Shown: positions 27,085-36,836, counted from the stretch's first letter. The stretch: 64,000 nucleotides of DNA from Leuconostoc inhae (GCF_019656015.1 NZ_BPKW01000004.1:186001-250000); one strand, 5' to 3'. Made by a program: numbers and translations. Notes: generated by a model from the sequence alone, not told the origin.

Positions 27085-27951
27085 ATGACAAACCCAGCAG
27101 TTGGAACAATTATAAAAGCAGATGTGACAGATGAGAATGATCGTTATTTTTTTGCTCAAGTAGATGGCAATACATATGAAATTGATAAGTCAGAACTTGA
27201 AAAACCGTTAAAAATAGGTGGCTTTGTAACAGGATTTGCCTACGAAAATGAAAATCATAAGTTTCAGATAACAAAGCAATTGCCCACAGTACAAAAAGAT
27301 GTTTATGGTTGGGGCACTGTTGTGGCTAATCGCCATGATTTGGGCGTTTTTGTATCTATTGGCTTGCCAAATAAGGATTTAGTTGTATCGTTAGATGATT
27401 TACCAACAATTTCAACTTTGTGGCCACAAAAAGGTGATAAATTGATGTTGGCTATGAAAGAAGATAACAAGGGCCGACTGTGGGGTGAGATTGCACAGCA
27501 ACAAATTATTGATGCTGTCTCTCGTCGTGCACCACAAGAATTAAAGTCAAAAACAGTTAAAGCGACTGTTTATCGTAACAAAATGGTAGGGACGCTAGTC
27601 ATAACAGACGAGTACTACCTTGGGTTCATTCATCCTTCACAACGTGATGATGAGCCTCGTTTGGGACAAGTTGTTGATGCGCGTGTGATTGGTGTTCGAG
27701 AGGACGGCGCACTGAATTTATCATTGAAACCTTTGGCATATCAAACAATGGATGAAGATGCACAATTTTTGTTGTTACAATTACAACGCCGCGATGACCA
27801 CTTTTTGCCATTTAATGATAAAAGTAATCCAGAAGCGATTAAAAGACAATTTGGATTTAGTAAAAGCCAATTCAAACGCGCATTGGGACATTTGTATAAA
27901 GACCGTGCCATAGAACAAATTGATGGTGGTATTAAGTTAATCGAGAAATAA
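27085..27951 (+). CDS. cvfB: CvfB-family S1 RNA-binding protein
   Basis: 288 residues from ATG 27085 (SD aaagga, 7 nt). The upstream in-frame ATG-less extension to 27058 lacks an SD. Three S1-like beta-barrels ('GTIIKADVTDENDRYFFAQVDG'; 'GWGTVVANRHDLGVFVSIGL'; 'ARVIGVREDGALNLSLKPL') and a C-terminal winged helix ('FGFSKSQFKRALGHLYKDRAIEQIDGGIKL') fit CvfB/YitL, an RNA-binding regulator of virulence in staphylococci. Its TAA overlaps the xerD ATG (ATAATG). Confidence 0.93.
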   Translation: MTNPAVGTIIKADVTDENDRYFFAQVDGNTYEIDKSELEKPLKIGGFVTGFAYENENHKFQITKQLPTVQKDVYGWGTVVANRHDLGVFVSIGLPNKDLVVSLDDLPTISTLWPQKGDKLMLAMKEDNKGRLWGEIAQQQIIDAVSRRAPQELKSKTVKATVYRNKMVGTLVITDEYYLGFIHPSQRDDEPRLGQVVDARVIGVREDGALNLSLKPLAYQTMDEDAQFLLLQLQRRDDHFLPFNDKSNPEAIKRQFGFSKSQFKRALGHLYKDRAIEQIDGGIKLIEK

Positions 27952-28847
27952 TGACACATAAAATAGATGACGCAATTGCTGACTATTTGCACTACATACG
28001 CATTGAACGTGGATTATCGGATAATACGATTAAGAGTTACCATCAAGATTTACAGCAATTTGCGCTTTATGCAACAACTGAAAACTTGGCATTAAATGAT
28101 ATCGATCATATTGTCATATTGACTTGGTTAAATCGTTTACGAGAGCAAGGTAAGTCGAATAATTCTGTTATTCGTATGGTCACATCATTACGTAAGTTCT
28201 TTGGTTATTTATTGCAAGAAAAACAGATTTTACACAATCCTATGACAGATGTTAGGCCACCCAAAAAGGCTGAACATTTGCCAGCCGTTTTAAGTCTTGC
28301 AGAAATTGATGCGCTGTTAGCTGTCCCAACTGAAAAAACACCATTAGGTGTGCGGAATCGGGCATTGATTGAAGTGCTATATGCTACTGGTTTGCGTGTG
28401 AGTGAACTGGTTAATTTAAAAATGGGTGATTTGCACCTGCAACTTGGTTTAATTCAAACAATTGGTAAAGGCGATAAAGAACGTATTATTCCAATTGGTG
28501 AAGTTGCTGCTGATTGGTTAGAAAAATATTTTTCTAATAGTCGCCTGTTGTTGTTAAAAGGGAATGACTCGCCTTTTGTCTTTTTAAATGATCATGGTAA
28601 TCAACTGAGTCGACAGGGCGTTTGGAAAATCATTAAAAAATTAGTTTTGTCGGCAGGTATTAATAAAGATGTTTCACCACACACACTACGTCATTCGTTT
28701 GCTACGCACATCTTGGAAAATGGTGCAGATTTACGCATTGTGCAAGAACTGCTGGGACATGCCGATATTTCGACGACGCAAATTTATACACATATTTCTA
28801 AAAAGCGGTTGAGCGAAGTGTATGATGAGTTTCATCCGCGCGCATAA
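27951..28847 (+). CDS. xerD: Tyrosine recombinase XerD
   Basis: 298-residue site-specific recombinase resolving chromosome dimers at dif. N-terminal SAM-like core-binding domain (about 5-90), catalytic domain with R149 (GLRVSEL), K173 (GKGDKER), H244-R247 (HTLRHSF), H270 (LLGHADIS) and nucleophile Y279 (IYTHIS). Located in the cvfB-xerD-ribT-scpAB-rluB cluster, which identifies it as the chromosomal XerD rather than a mobile-element integrase. No dif-like site was recognised in the window. Confidence 0.96.
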   Translation: MTHKIDDAIADYLHYIRIERGLSDNTIKSYHQDLQQFALYATTENLALNDIDHIVILTWLNRLREQGKSNNSVIRMVTSLRKFFGYLLQEKQILHNPMTDVRPPKKAEHLPAVLSLAEIDALLAVPTEKTPLGVRNRALIEVLYATGLRVSELVNLKMGDLHLQLGLIQTIGKGDKERIIPIGEVAADWLEKYFSNSRLLLLKGNDSPFVFLNDHGNQLSRQGVWKIIKKLVLSAGINKDVSPHTLRHSFATHILENGADLRIVQELLGHADISTTQIYTHISKKRLSEVYDEFHPRA

Positions 28848-28875
28848 TTTTCACGAGAAAAATGCAGGAGAGTTA

Positions 28876-29244
28876 ATGTTAACACAGGTTAGAAACGACA
28901 ATCAGAAAACGGTTATGGGTATTCTATCATTGTTACCAGGACTGCGAGAATTATCTCATTTGAATGCAGAAATTGCTTGGTACAATGATCGTGATACACG
29001 CCTTTTGTACATTTGGCAAAGTGATAGTCGTGTGCAAGGCGTTTTAGGCGTTGAACTATTACCGCAAGAAATTGCCTTAATTCGACATGCAGCATTAACG
29101 CCGGAATCTCGAACAGCTGCCAATTATTTTGCGATGCTGTCAGAATTTCAAAATCAAAATCAAACGTTATTTATTATGGGAACGTTAGATAACCAAAAGT
29201 TAATTAATAAATGGAGAAAATCGTCATCGCAACACGTAGTTTAA
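28876..29244 (+). CDS. ribT: RibT-like GNAT protein
   Basis: 122 residues from ATG 28876, which has SD aggag 5 nt upstream; the frame is open to 28822 but that would run into xerD. Short GNAT-like protein: 'RLLYIWQSDSRVQGVLGVELLPQEIALIRHAALTPESR' carries the acetyltransferase core beta strands, and the tail 'LFIMGTLDNQKLINKWRKSS' is typical of RibT. Function uncertain; named for association with riboflavin genes. Overlaps scpA by 34 nt. Confidence 0.85.
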   Translation: MLTQVRNDNQKTVMGILSLLPGLRELSHLNAEIAWYNDRDTRLLYIWQSDSRVQGVLGVELLPQEIALIRHAALTPESRTAANYFAMLSEFQNQNQTLFIMGTLDNQKLINKWRKSSSQHVV

Positions 29245-29993
29245 CAATTAAATTAAGTGACTTTGAAGGCCCTTTGGATTTACTCCTACATTTAATTAAG
29301 CAATCAGAGATGGACATTTTTGATTTGCAGATTGCCCAAATTACGGAACAGTACTTAGCTTTTATTCATGAACAGAAAAAAATGCAATTAGATGTGGCAA
29401 GTGAGTATCTGGTCATGGCAGCAACTTTATTGCAAATTAAGTCGGCTGATTTGTTACCTCAAGAAACTGTTGAAGATGATTTCATTGAGGAACCCTATTT
29501 TGATCCGCGTGAAGAATTGATGGTTCAATTGTTGACTTATAAGCAATTTCAAGTGGCCAGTGATCAATTGCGTGAACGCGAAAATCGACATCAGCAATCA
29601 TTTGCTAGATTACCTTTGTTAGCACCAGATGATGCCAAGTTCAAATTAGAAACAAAATTAGCGCCTGGACTTGGATTAATTGATTTGCAAACTGCTTTTG
29701 CGCATTTATTAAAGAAAAAGAAACAACAAAAGCCTATTAGTCGGCGCGTTATCAGTGAAAAATATACTATGGCTACAGCTATTAAGAACATCAGGCAACG
29801 TTTTGCAGTTCAAAAAATAGGGGACATGGTGACTTTTGATTCATTGTTTGATCATGTATATGATCGTGAACCGTTGGTAATGACTTTTTTAGCTTTACTT
29901 GAGATGGCTAAAGAAGATAAAGTTTCACTGCACCAACAAAATACACAATCAGAAATATTTTTAAAAATTGAAAAGTTGGACGATAATGAATAA
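29211..29993 (+). CDS. scpA: Segregation and condensation protein A
   Basis: 260-residue kleisin subunit of the SMC condensin complex. Conserved N-terminal 'FEGPLDLLLHLIKQSEMDIFDLQIAQITEQYL' region binds the SMC neck; the middle is charged; the C-terminal 'VTFDSLFDHVYDREPLVMTFLALLEMAKEDKVSLHQ' is the winged helix contacting the SMC head. Starts inside the end of ribT (34-nt overlap), giving tight translational coupling. Works with ScpB, encoded next. Confidence 0.95.
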   Translation: MEKIVIATRSLTIKLSDFEGPLDLLLHLIKQSEMDIFDLQIAQITEQYLAFIHEQKKMQLDVASEYLVMAATLLQIKSADLLPQETVEDDFIEEPYFDPREELMVQLLTYKQFQVASDQLRERENRHQQSFARLPLLAPDDAKFKLETKLAPGLGLIDLQTAFAHLLKKKKQQKPISRRVISEKYTMATAIKNIRQRFAVQKIGDMVTFDSLFDHVYDREPLVMTFLALLEMAKEDKVSLHQQNTQSEIFLKIEKLDDNE

Positions 29994-30588
29994 TCTAGCT
30001 CAAGTGGAATCCTTGTTATTTGTAGCAGGAGATGAAGGTATCAAAATTGAAGATATCTGTCACATGACACAATTTGATAAGCCAGCAGTGATCACTTTGA
30101 TTGATGAGTTAGCAACAAGTTATGCTAATAATTTAAATAGTGCTTTAGAAATTCGAGAATCAGACGGGGCTTATCGTTTAGTAACAAAACCAGAACTTGG
30201 GGCTACTGTAAAAGGTTATTTTGATGCACCAGTAAATGCTACTTTGTCACAAGCACAATTAGAAACACTAGTCATTGTTGCCTATAAACAGCCTATAACG
30301 CGTGTTGAAATTGATCAAATCCGTGGCGTGCAGTCTTCTGGAACATTACAAAAATTAGCACTGCGTCAATTAATTTTAGCAACAGGTCGAAAAGATGAGC
30401 CGGGCCGGCCGATTATGTATGGTACGACGACTGAATTTTTAGATTATTTTGGCTTAAAAAAACTAGCAGAGTTACCACCTTTACCAGATTTTGACACATT
30501 GGAAATTAGCGATGAGGGTGGTGAGTTATTTACCAGCGCGTTTGAAGCACGCGTGGCAGAAACGGAAGAAGAGAATAAACATGTCTGA
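29986..30588 (+). CDS. scpB: Segregation and condensation protein B
   Basis: 200 residues from ATG 29986 (MNNLAQVESLLFVAGDEGI); the in-frame ATG at 29968 would add six residues inside scpA. Tandem winged-helix domains; conserved 'LETLVIVAYKQPITRVEIDQIRGV' and 'GRKDEPGRPIMYGTTTEFLDYFGL'. Dimerises and binds the ScpA linker in SMC condensin. Overlaps scpA by 8 nt and rluB by 8 nt. Confidence 0.96.
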   Translation: MNNLAQVESLLFVAGDEGIKIEDICHMTQFDKPAVITLIDELATSYANNLNSALEIRESDGAYRLVTKPELGATVKGYFDAPVNATLSQAQLETLVIVAYKQPITRVEIDQIRGVQSSGTLQKLALRQLILATGRKDEPGRPIMYGTTTEFLDYFGLKKLAELPPLPDFDTLEISDEGGELFTSAFEARVAETEEENKHV

Positions 30589-31330
30589 AGAAGCACAACG
30601 TTTACAAAAAATTATTGCACAAGCTGGCTTGGCATCACGACGTGGTGCAGAAGAATTAATTGCCAAAGGGCGTGTGCAAGTTAATGGACAAACGGTTACT
30701 GAACTGGGGATGAAAGTCGAACCAAGTGACAATGTTGAAGTGGATGGTTCACCAATTGAAGGGCGTGAGAAACTGGTTTATTATTTATTGAATAAACCAC
30801 GTGGGGTCGTTACAACTAACAATGATGAAAAAGGGCGTCAGACAGTGATAGATCTTTTGGGCGATGTTAGTCAGCGCGTATATCCTATTGGTCGTTTAGA
30901 TTATGATACGACTGGTGCTTTATTATTGACTAACGATGGTGTAGTTGCTAATCAATTGATGCACCCAAAATCACGGGTTGATAAGGTCTATATAGCTAAA
31001 GTTGAGGGTATAGCTACAGATGAAAAGTTAGCACCGTTGAAGCATGGTGTGGTCATTAAAGGCCGTAAAACAGCACCTGCAAGGGTAACAATTGAACGGG
31101 TTGATAAGGATAAAAAAACAAGTATGGTTCGTGTTATTATTCATGAAGGGCGTAACCATCAAATTAAAAATATGCTACAAAAGGTGCATTTGCCAGTTGT
31201 CAAACTGACGCGTGAACAATACGCTTTTTTTGATTTAATTGGCTTGCAATCTGGGGAGTATCGTAAGTTAACAGGTGCTGAAGTGAGACGTTTAAAAGCA
31301 GAAGATTATAAAAATTATCGTAGAAAATAA
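30581..31330 (+). CDS. rluB: Ribosomal large-subunit pseudouridine synthase RluB
   Basis: 249 residues from ATG 30581; the frame is open further upstream but only across scpB. N-terminal S4 RNA-binding domain ('RLQKIIAQAGLASRRGAEELI', about 5-60), then the RsuA/RluB catalytic domain with PIGRLDYDTTGALLLTNDG (catalytic Asp in the GRLD motif, about 107). Modifies 23S rRNA. Last gene of the xerD-scp cluster, 50 nt before the FMN riboswitch. Confidence 0.95.
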   Translation: MSEEAQRLQKIIAQAGLASRRGAEELIAKGRVQVNGQTVTELGMKVEPSDNVEVDGSPIEGREKLVYYLLNKPRGVVTTNNDEKGRQTVIDLLGDVSQRVYPIGRLDYDTTGALLLTNDGVVANQLMHPKSRVDKVYIAKVEGIATDEKLAPLKHGVVIKGRKTAPARVTIERVDKDKKTSMVRVIIHEGRNHQIKNMLQKVHLPVVKLTREQYAFFDLIGLQSGEYRKLTGAEVRRLKAEDYKNYRRK

Positions 31331-31379
31331 TCAGTTGTTTTTAATTTGTATATTTGGTACAATGATAAAAATTGAATAA

Positions 31380-31504
31380 ACTTCAGGGTCGGGCGCAAAT
31401 CCCAACCGGCGGTGAGACATGCATGACATGATAAGCCCGCGACCTGCGAAAGCAGTTGATCTGGTCAAAATCCGGAGCCGACCGTAAAGTCGGGTATAAA
31501 GAAG
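31380..31504 (+). promoter_or_regulatory. FMN riboswitch (RFN element)
   Basis: Complete RFN aptamer: CTTCAGGGTCGGGCGCAAATCCC, ACCGGCGGTGA, AGCCCGCGACCTGCGAAAGCAG, GATCTGGTCAAAATCCGGAGCCGACCG, and closing AAAGTCGGG-TATAAAGAAG. Each conserved block is present. Controls ribU through the terminator at 31520-31564. Confidence 0.97.
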
Positions 31505-31519
31505 TTAAAAAAGAAAGTT

Positions 31520-31564
31520 AAAACTGCCTTTTTGTGATACCCTGACAAATTGTGCAGTTTTTTT
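31520..31564 (+). terminator. FMN-riboswitch terminator
   Basis: AAAACTGC (31520-31527) / GCAGTTTT (31554-31561) with further internal pairing and a run of seven T; 13 nt before the ribU start. Confidence 0.8.
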
Positions 31565-31576
31565 GAGGTTTAAAAT

Positions 31577-32164
31577 ATGTCGACAGCTACATCAACACGA
31601 ACACAGAGATTAACGTTAATTGCGATATTAAGTGCGATATCATTTGGATTAATGTTATTTCCACAAGTGCCAATTATGCCTGGTGCCAGTTTTTTAAAAT
31701 TAGATTTTTCGATTATCCCAGTTATTATTGCTGGCTATTGGATTGATATCTCGGCAGCCATGTGGACAGTTGTTTTGCGAACGCTATTAAAATTGATTTT
31801 GGCAAATGAAGGTATTAATACTTATTTAGGACTACCAGTTAACTTAGTTGCTGTGGTTGTTTTTTCTGTTATTATGTTGTGGGTGATGCCATATGTCACC
31901 TCTAAAAATATTGGCAGAAGCTTATTAGCCATTTTTTTGGCAACAATAGCTATGACAGGATCAGCAGTTATAATGAACTGGTTTGTTGCGGTACCACTTT
32001 ACGCAGAATTTGCGAATTTCAACATTGCAAAAGTCATTGGACTGACTCGTTATTTTATTGCTATGGTGTTGCCATTTAATTTGATACAAGGTATTGTTTG
32101 GGGTGGCGTGAGCTTAATTGTATTATCAATACTAAAACCACTTCAAAATAAACTCACTTCTTAA
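31577..32164 (+). CDS. ribU: Riboflavin ECF transporter S component
   Basis: 195-residue membrane protein with about six helices, the riboflavin-binding component of an energy-coupling-factor transporter. Typical 'LKLDFSIIPVIIAGYWIDISAAMW', 'RTLLKLILANEGINTYLGLPVNLVAV' and 'LPFNLIQGIVWGGVSL' segments. Directly under an FMN riboswitch, so vitamin uptake is shut down when FMN is sufficient. EcfAA'T are not in the window. Together with ribT upstream this makes a small flavin neighbourhood. Confidence 0.95.
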   Translation: MSTATSTRTQRLTLIAILSAISFGLMLFPQVPIMPGASFLKLDFSIIPVIIAGYWIDISAAMWTVVLRTLLKLILANEGINTYLGLPVNLVAVVVFSVIMLWVMPYVTSKNIGRSLLAIFLATIAMTGSAVIMNWFVAVPLYAEFANFNIAKVIGLTRYFIAMVLPFNLIQGIVWGGVSLIVLSILKPLQNKLTS

Positions 32165-32240
32165 TGAAAGATTATAAACACTAGAGTGGTCATTGTGGTA
32201 AAATTTTATATGAATATACTATAGTGGAGGTCGTTATATA

Positions 32241-32795
32241 ATGAACGATTTTGATCCGAGTAACATGAGCCGAGCGGCTAAGAACAAAAATAAAAAAGTA
32301 GAACCAAAATTTGCCCGTGAATCAGACAAAAAAACAGGCGAACATAAAAGTTTGCGTATAGGTTTAATTATATTAGCTTTCGTTATTTTAGCTAGTGTTC
32401 CTGTTTATGGTTCCTGGGCCAATAGAAAAGAACCACAAAAGCAAGCGGAAACGTCTGTTAGTCGTAAAGTGTCATCGACCACTGAAAAGAAATCAACCAC
32501 TTCTTCAGAAAGTGAAAGCGAATCTGAAACGCCTTCAAGTTCAGAAGCAGTATCAAGTAGTATTGAACCAAGTTCTGAAGTTAGTTCGACGCCGTCATCT
32601 AGTGAGGCCATAAGTAGCAGTGCAGATACTGCCTCTAGTGCATCAGGAGAGACAGCAGTTCTTGGCGCTAGCCAAACATTGTATAATTTTGCCGTTTCCC
32701 ATGGTATGACGACAGATCAGGTTGTTGCGCTAAACCCAGGGTTGACAGTTGGCAACTACACACAATATTCAGGAAGAGACCTTAATATTCAATAA
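32241..32795 (+). CDS. Membrane-anchored LysM protein with Ser/Glu-rich stalk
   Basis: 184 residues: charged cytoplasmic N-terminus (1-37), one transmembrane helix (about 38-58, [20 protein letters not shown]), a low-complexity Ser/Glu/Thr stalk (about 70-135), and a C-terminal LysM-like domain (about 140-184, '[23 protein letters not shown]'). Matches the SAG1386/EF1546 family found in front of cmk in Lactobacillales. Probably binds peptidoglycan outside the membrane; function unknown. 13 nt separate it from cmk. Confidence 0.88.
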   Translation: MNDFDPSNMSRAAKNKNKKVEPKFARESDKKTGEHKSLRIGLIILAFVILASVPVYGSWANRKEPQKQAETSVSRKVSSTTEKKSTTSSESESESETPSSSEAVSSSIEPSSEVSSTPSSSEAISSSADTASSASGETAVLGASQTLYNFAVSHGMTTDQVVALNPGLTVGNYTQYSGRDLNIQ

Positions 32796-32808
32796 TCTAG
32801 AGGAAACC

Positions 32809-33486
32809 ATGGCAGAAAATTTTCAAGTAGCAATTGATGGACCAGCATCAGCAGGTAAGTCAACAATTGCTAAAATATTGGCAACAAATTTTAAATATGT
32901 ATACGTTGACACTGGTGCAATGTATCGTACGATAACTTTAGCAGCCAATAAAGCAGGGTTAGCTTATGAAGAAGAGCAAAAAATCATAGCATTGTTGCCC
33001 AAAATAACTATCCGCTTTGAACCTGATCCATTGGTGCAACGTGTCTTTTTAAACGATGAAGAAGTCACTGATGATATTCGGTCAACTGAAATCACTAACA
33101 ATGTGTCATTGGTTTCATCGTATGGCGCTGTTCGTGAGGATTTAGTCAAAAGACAACGACATATCGCAAATAGTCAAAATGTCATTATGGATGGGCGCGA
33201 TATTGGTACCACAGTATTACCTAATGCCCAAGTTAAAATCTTTTTAGTTGCTAGCGTGGCAGAACGTGCTGAACGACGCTATAAAGAAAATATTGCTAAA
33301 GGCATGGCGACAAATTTGGCAGATATAAAGGCAGATATTGAAATGCGAGATTACAAAGATTCTCATCGTAAAATTAGCCCATTAGTACAAGCTAAGGATG
33401 CAATTTTGGTTGATACAACCGGTCAAAAAATTGAAGATGTTGTATCTGAAATTACTAAAATCATTAAAAATAATCAATATCAATAA
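32809..33486 (+). CDS. cmk: Cytidylate kinase
   Basis: 225 residues from ATG 32809 (SD aggaaa); the frame extends 20 codons further into the LysM gene but without an SD. Phosphorylates CMP/dCMP. P-loop [12 protein letters not shown] (about 7-18), [22 protein letters not shown] (about 127-138), and lid region [10 protein letters not shown]. Followed by a terminator. Position before rpsA is conserved in Firmicutes. Confidence 0.97.
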   Translation: MAENFQVAIDGPASAGKSTIAKILATNFKYVYVDTGAMYRTITLAANKAGLAYEEEQKIIALLPKITIRFEPDPLVQRVFLNDEEVTDDIRSTEITNNVSLVSSYGAVREDLVKRQRHIANSQNVIMDGRDIGTTVLPNAQVKIFLVASVAERAERRYKENIAKGMATNLADIKADIEMRDYKDSHRKISPLVQAKDAILVDTTGQKIEDVVSEITKIIKNNQYQ

Positions 33487-33489
33487 TTT

Positions 33490-33512
33490 ACAGCGTGAAA
33501 ACGCTGTTTTTT
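33490..33512 (+). terminator. cmk terminator
   Basis: ACAGCG-TGAAAA-CGCTGT followed by T-run, 4 nt after the cmk stop. Confidence 0.88.
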
Positions 33513-33581
33513 ACTATACAAGAGCAGACTATTCTGGTAAACTATATTCATAGTGTAAATTGTAGGAGGACGTTAGACGTC

Positions 33582-34775
33582 ATGAGTGAAACAAACAACG
33601 AGTTCTTAGCAGCTCTCGAAAGCGCAGCAGATCAAATTAAGGTGGGAGATGTTGTTATAGGTGAACTTCTAGCCATTGACAACGATAACCAAGCAGTAGT
33701 TGGTTTGCCTACCGGTGAAGAAGGAGTTGTGCCAGCACGTGAGTACTCAGACGATCGTAACATCAACCTGGCAGACGAATTGAAAATTGGTGACAGTATT
33801 GAAGCTGTCGTTATTTCTAATGTGACAAGTGACAAAGAAGGCGTAGCCTATTTGTTATCAAAGAAGCGCTTAGATGCGCGCAAGGCATGGGAAAACTTGA
33901 GCTTCGGCGAAGGCGATACAGTTGATGCTAAAGTTATCAACGCTGTTCGTGGTGGTTTAATCGTTGATGTTAACGGTGTTCGTGGCTTTGTTCCTGCATC
34001 AATGGTTGCAGAACGCTTTGTGTCTGATTTGAATCAGTTCCGAAACAAAGATATTAAAGCACAAGTTATCGAAATTGATCCTGCTAATGCACGTTTAATT
34101 TTGTCACGTAAGGCTGTTGCAGCGCAAGAACGTGCTGCACAGTTGGCTGAAATATTCAGTAAGTTGTCAGTTGGGGAAGTTGTCGAAGGAACTGTTGCAC
34201 GTTTGACAGACTTTGGTGCCTTTGTTGACTTGGGTGGTGTAGATGGTCTGGTTCACGTTTCAGAAATCTCACATGATCGTGTTAAAAACCCTGCAGATGT
34301 TTTGACAAAGGGTGACAAAGTCAATGTTAAAATTTTGGCTTTGGATACTGAAAAGGGCCGTATTTCATTGTCAATTAAAGCAACACAACGTGGACCTTGG
34401 GATGAAGCAGCAGAACAAATTGCTGCTGGTGCAGTTCTTGAAGGTACAGTTAAGCGCGTAAAAGACTTTGGTGCCTTTGTTGAAATTTTGCCTGGTATTG
34501 AAGGACTTGTCCACGTATCACAAATTTCAAATAAGCGTATTGAAAATCCTTCAGAAGTTTTGAAATCTGGTGATAAGGTACAAGTCAAGGTGTTGGATAT
34601 TAAACCAGCAGAAGAACGTATTTCATTATCAATGAAAGCTTTGGAAGAAAAGCCACAACGTGAAGATCGTCGTGGAAATGACGGTGCAGCATCACGTGCA
34701 GATATTGCTGCTTATAAGCAACATGGAGATGACTCAGGTGCTACATTGGGCGACATTTTCGGTGATAAGTTGTAA
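33582..34775 (+). CDS. rpsA: 30S ribosomal protein S1 (four S1 domains)
   Basis: 397 residues from ATG 33582, which follows SD aggagga; the open frame upstream (to 33495) is untranslated leader. Four S1 repeats at about 20-90, 105-175, 190-262 and 275-350; the last two carry the canonical 'GTVARLTDFGAFVDLGGVDGLVHVSEIS' and 'GTVKRVKDFGAFVEI' patterns. Acidic/Lys C-tail ends GDIFGDKL. Binds mRNA on the ribosome; Firmicutes forms have fewer S1 domains than E. coli (six). Likely promoter just upstream with TGG-TAAACT at about 33535. Confidence 0.95.
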   Translation: MSETNNEFLAALESAADQIKVGDVVIGELLAIDNDNQAVVGLPTGEEGVVPAREYSDDRNINLADELKIGDSIEAVVISNVTSDKEGVAYLLSKKRLDARKAWENLSFGEGDTVDAKVINAVRGGLIVDVNGVRGFVPASMVAERFVSDLNQFRNKDIKAQVIEIDPANARLILSRKAVAAQERAAQLAEIFSKLSVGEVVEGTVARLTDFGAFVDLGGVDGLVHVSEISHDRVKNPADVLTKGDKVNVKILALDTEKGRISLSIKATQRGPWDEAAEQIAAGAVLEGTVKRVKDFGAFVEILPGIEGLVHVSQISNKRIENPSEVLKSGDKVQVKVLDIKPAEERISLSMKALEEKPQREDRRGNDGAASRADIAAYKQHGDDSGATLGDIFGDKL

Positions 34776-34785
34776 TATGATCCAA

Positions 34786-34817
34786 AAAAAGAGCTGGATT
34801 TCCAGTTCTTTTATTTT
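34786..34817 (+). terminator. rpsA terminator
   Basis: AAAAGAGCTGGA-TT-TCCAGTTCTTTT stem, one G-U pair, T-run after. Confidence 0.88.
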
Positions 34818-34878
34818 TGAAAAAAATTTGAGTGTGCATTAATGGTAGCACACGGTAAAAAAATAAGGAGGTGCCATT

Positions 34879-36192
34879 ATGGCAGCACCAGTAGTAGCAA
34901 TTGTGGGACGACCAAACGTTGGGAAGTCAACAATATTTAATCGTATGGCAGGTGAGCGTATTGCGATAGTTGAAGATCAACCAGGGGTTACACGTGATCG
35001 TTTATATGCACCAGCAGAATGGTTGAATTATGAATTTCGAATGATCGATACCGGTGGTATTGAACTTGGAGATGCGCCATTTTTAGCCGAAATTCGTGCA
35101 CAAGTTGAGTTGGCAATAGATGAAGCTGATGTTATTGTTATGATTACATCTGGTCGTGAGGGTGTCACATCAGCTGATGAAGTTGTTGCAAAAATGTTAT
35201 ATAAAACTGATAAACCAGTTGTGTTAGCAATTAATAAAGTTGATAATCCTGAAATGCGACAAGATATTTATGACTTTTATTCACTTGGACTAGGCGACCC
35301 ATTCCCAGTTTCTGGATCTCATGGCCTTGGTTTAGGCGATTTATTGGATGAAGTAGTTAAACATTTTCCAGATGAAGCAGCTGAACAAGAGGACGAAGGG
35401 GCAATTAAATTTAGTATTATTGGCCGACCAAACGTTGGAAAGTCATCAATTGTTAACGCAATGCTTGGTGAGGACCGTGTGATTGTTTCTAGCATTGAAG
35501 GTACGACAAGAGATGCGATTGATTCTCGCTTTGTAACCTCTGATGGTGATGAGTTTATCATGGTTGACACAGCGGGTATGCGTAAACGTGGTAAAGTATA
35601 TGAGAATACTGAAAAATATTCTGTTATGCGGGCACTGAAAGCAATTGATAATAGTAATGTTATTTTGATGGTCATTGATGCCGAAGCGGGTATTCGTGAG
35701 CAAGATAAACACGTAGCTGGTTTTGCACATGAAGCTGGACGCGCTATGATTATTGTTGTTAATAAATGGGATGCAGTTGAAAAAGATGATCATACGATGA
35801 AAGAGTTTGAAAACTTGATTCGTGCTGAATTCAAATTTTTAGATTATGCGCCAATTACCTTTGTTTCTGCAAAAACGGGTCAACGATTAGATCGCTTACC
35901 ACAATTAGTGAAAGATGTTGACAATAATCATCGTAAACGAATTTCATCCTCTACTTTGAATGATGTTATTATGGATGCAATTGCTATTAATCCAACACCA
36001 TCTGATAATGGTCGCCGGTTACGTGTTTATTATGCAACACAAGTTGCTATTCAACCGCCAACGTTTGTTATTTTTGTTAATGATGTTGAATTAATGCACT
36101 TTTCGTATGAACGTTTCTTGGAAAATAAAATTCGAGAAGCATTTGACTTTACAGGGACACCGATTAAGTTAATTGTACGTGCACGAAAATGA
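34879..36192 (+). CDS. der: Ribosome-assembly GTPase Der
   Basis: 437 residues with two consecutive GTPase domains (P-loops GRPNVGKST at about 10 and GRPNVGKSS at about 183) and a C-terminal KH-like domain (about 350-437). G2/G3 motifs DTGG and [10 protein letters not shown] and NKxD motifs (NKVD, NKWD) are present. Acts in 50S subunit maturation. Strong SD (aaggagg). A 6-bp hairpin GTGTGC/GCACAC (34832-34853) lies in the leader. Confidence 0.97.
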   Translation: MAAPVVAIVGRPNVGKSTIFNRMAGERIAIVEDQPGVTRDRLYAPAEWLNYEFRMIDTGGIELGDAPFLAEIRAQVELAIDEADVIVMITSGREGVTSADEVVAKMLYKTDKPVVLAINKVDNPEMRQDIYDFYSLGLGDPFPVSGSHGLGLGDLLDEVVKHFPDEAAEQEDEGAIKFSIIGRPNVGKSSIVNAMLGEDRVIVSSIEGTTRDAIDSRFVTSDGDEFIMVDTAGMRKRGKVYENTEKYSVMRALKAIDNSNVILMVIDAEAGIREQDKHVAGFAHEAGRAMIIVVNKWDAVEKDDHTMKEFENLIRAEFKFLDYAPITFVSAKTGQRLDRLPQLVKDVDNNHRKRISSSTLNDVIMDAIAINPTPSDNGRRLRVYYATQVAIQPPTFVIFVNDVELMHFSYERFLENKIREAFDFTGTPIKLIVRARK

Positions 36193-36401
36193 TTAGTAAT
36201 TTTAGCAAAATAGTTATCGTGAGCATACTTTTTTGCATAAACATGATTTTTGTGTAACAAAAAGATTACGAAACAGCGAAAACCCGCGTAATTACTACAC
36301 ATTCAGGCTTTCTTATGGTATTCTAGTTACATGAAATAATGTTTCGACACATTTCAATAAAACCGCTCGACGGTTAATAAATACTCCCAGGAGAAGCAAA
36401 A

Positions 36402-36677
36402 ATGGCTAACAAACAAGAATTAGTAGATTCAGTTGCAAAAGCAACTGGTTTGACAAAGAAAGATGCTACTGCATCAGTTGATGCAGTATTTGCCTCAATT
36501 GAAGCAGCTTTGAAGAATGGCGAAAAAGTTCAATTGATTGGTTTTGGTAACTTTGAAGTTCGTGATCGCGCAGCCCGTAAGGGTCGTAACCCACAAACTG
36601 GTGCAGAAATTGAAATTCCAGCATCAAAAGTACCAGCATTCAAGCCTGGTAAGGCTTTGAAAGAAGCTGTTAAATAA
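36402..36677 (+). CDS. hup: DNA-binding protein HU
   Basis: 91-residue nucleoid protein: [20 protein letters not shown] helical start, '[26 protein letters not shown]' beta arm that intercalates DNA, and '[20 protein letters not shown]' end. Codon use (AAG, TTG) fits high expression. Strong SD (caggaga) and a terminator 30 nt after the stop. The 209-nt gap before it includes an extended -10 (TGGTATTCT) near 36318. Confidence 0.98.
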   Translation: MANKQELVDSVAKATGLTKKDATASVDAVFASIEAALKNGEKVQLIGFGNFEVRDRAARKGRNPQTGAEIEIPASKVPAFKPGKALKEAVK

Positions 36678-36705
36678 AGAATCGTTTAAACACATATTTC
36701 AACAC

Positions 36706-36739
36706 AGAAAAGTAATTCTTAAAAAGAATTACTTTTTTT
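36706..36739 (+). terminator. hup terminator
   Basis: AGTAATTCTT (36711-36720) / AAGAATTACT (36724-36733) followed by T7. Confidence 0.92.
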
Positions 36740-36745
36740 AATTAG

Positions 36746-36792
36746 TATCATAATTGAGGCATATCATTATACAATAAGTCTCAATTATGATA
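36746..36792. repeat. 13-bp inverted repeat upstream of the csbD-like gene
   Basis: TATCATAATTGAG (36746-36758) / CTCAATTATGATA (36780-36792), perfect arms, 21-nt spacer, ending about 45 nt before the gene. No T-run follows. Looks like an operator or two half-sites in the promoter region. Confidence 0.75.
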
Positions 36793-36836
36793 TGCTTAGC
36801 CCGTAACATCAAATAAAATTTCAAGGAGAACTAATT

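Noticed and set aside
27951-28847. xerD as a mobile-element integrase
   Set aside because: The chromosomal xerD-ribT-scpAB context is conserved and there are no attachment repeats, phage genes or tRNA target nearby.
32450-32640. Ser/Glu-rich repeat region as a separate genomic repeat
   Set aside because: It is the low-complexity stalk of the LysM protein with irregular codons, not a DNA-level tandem repeat.
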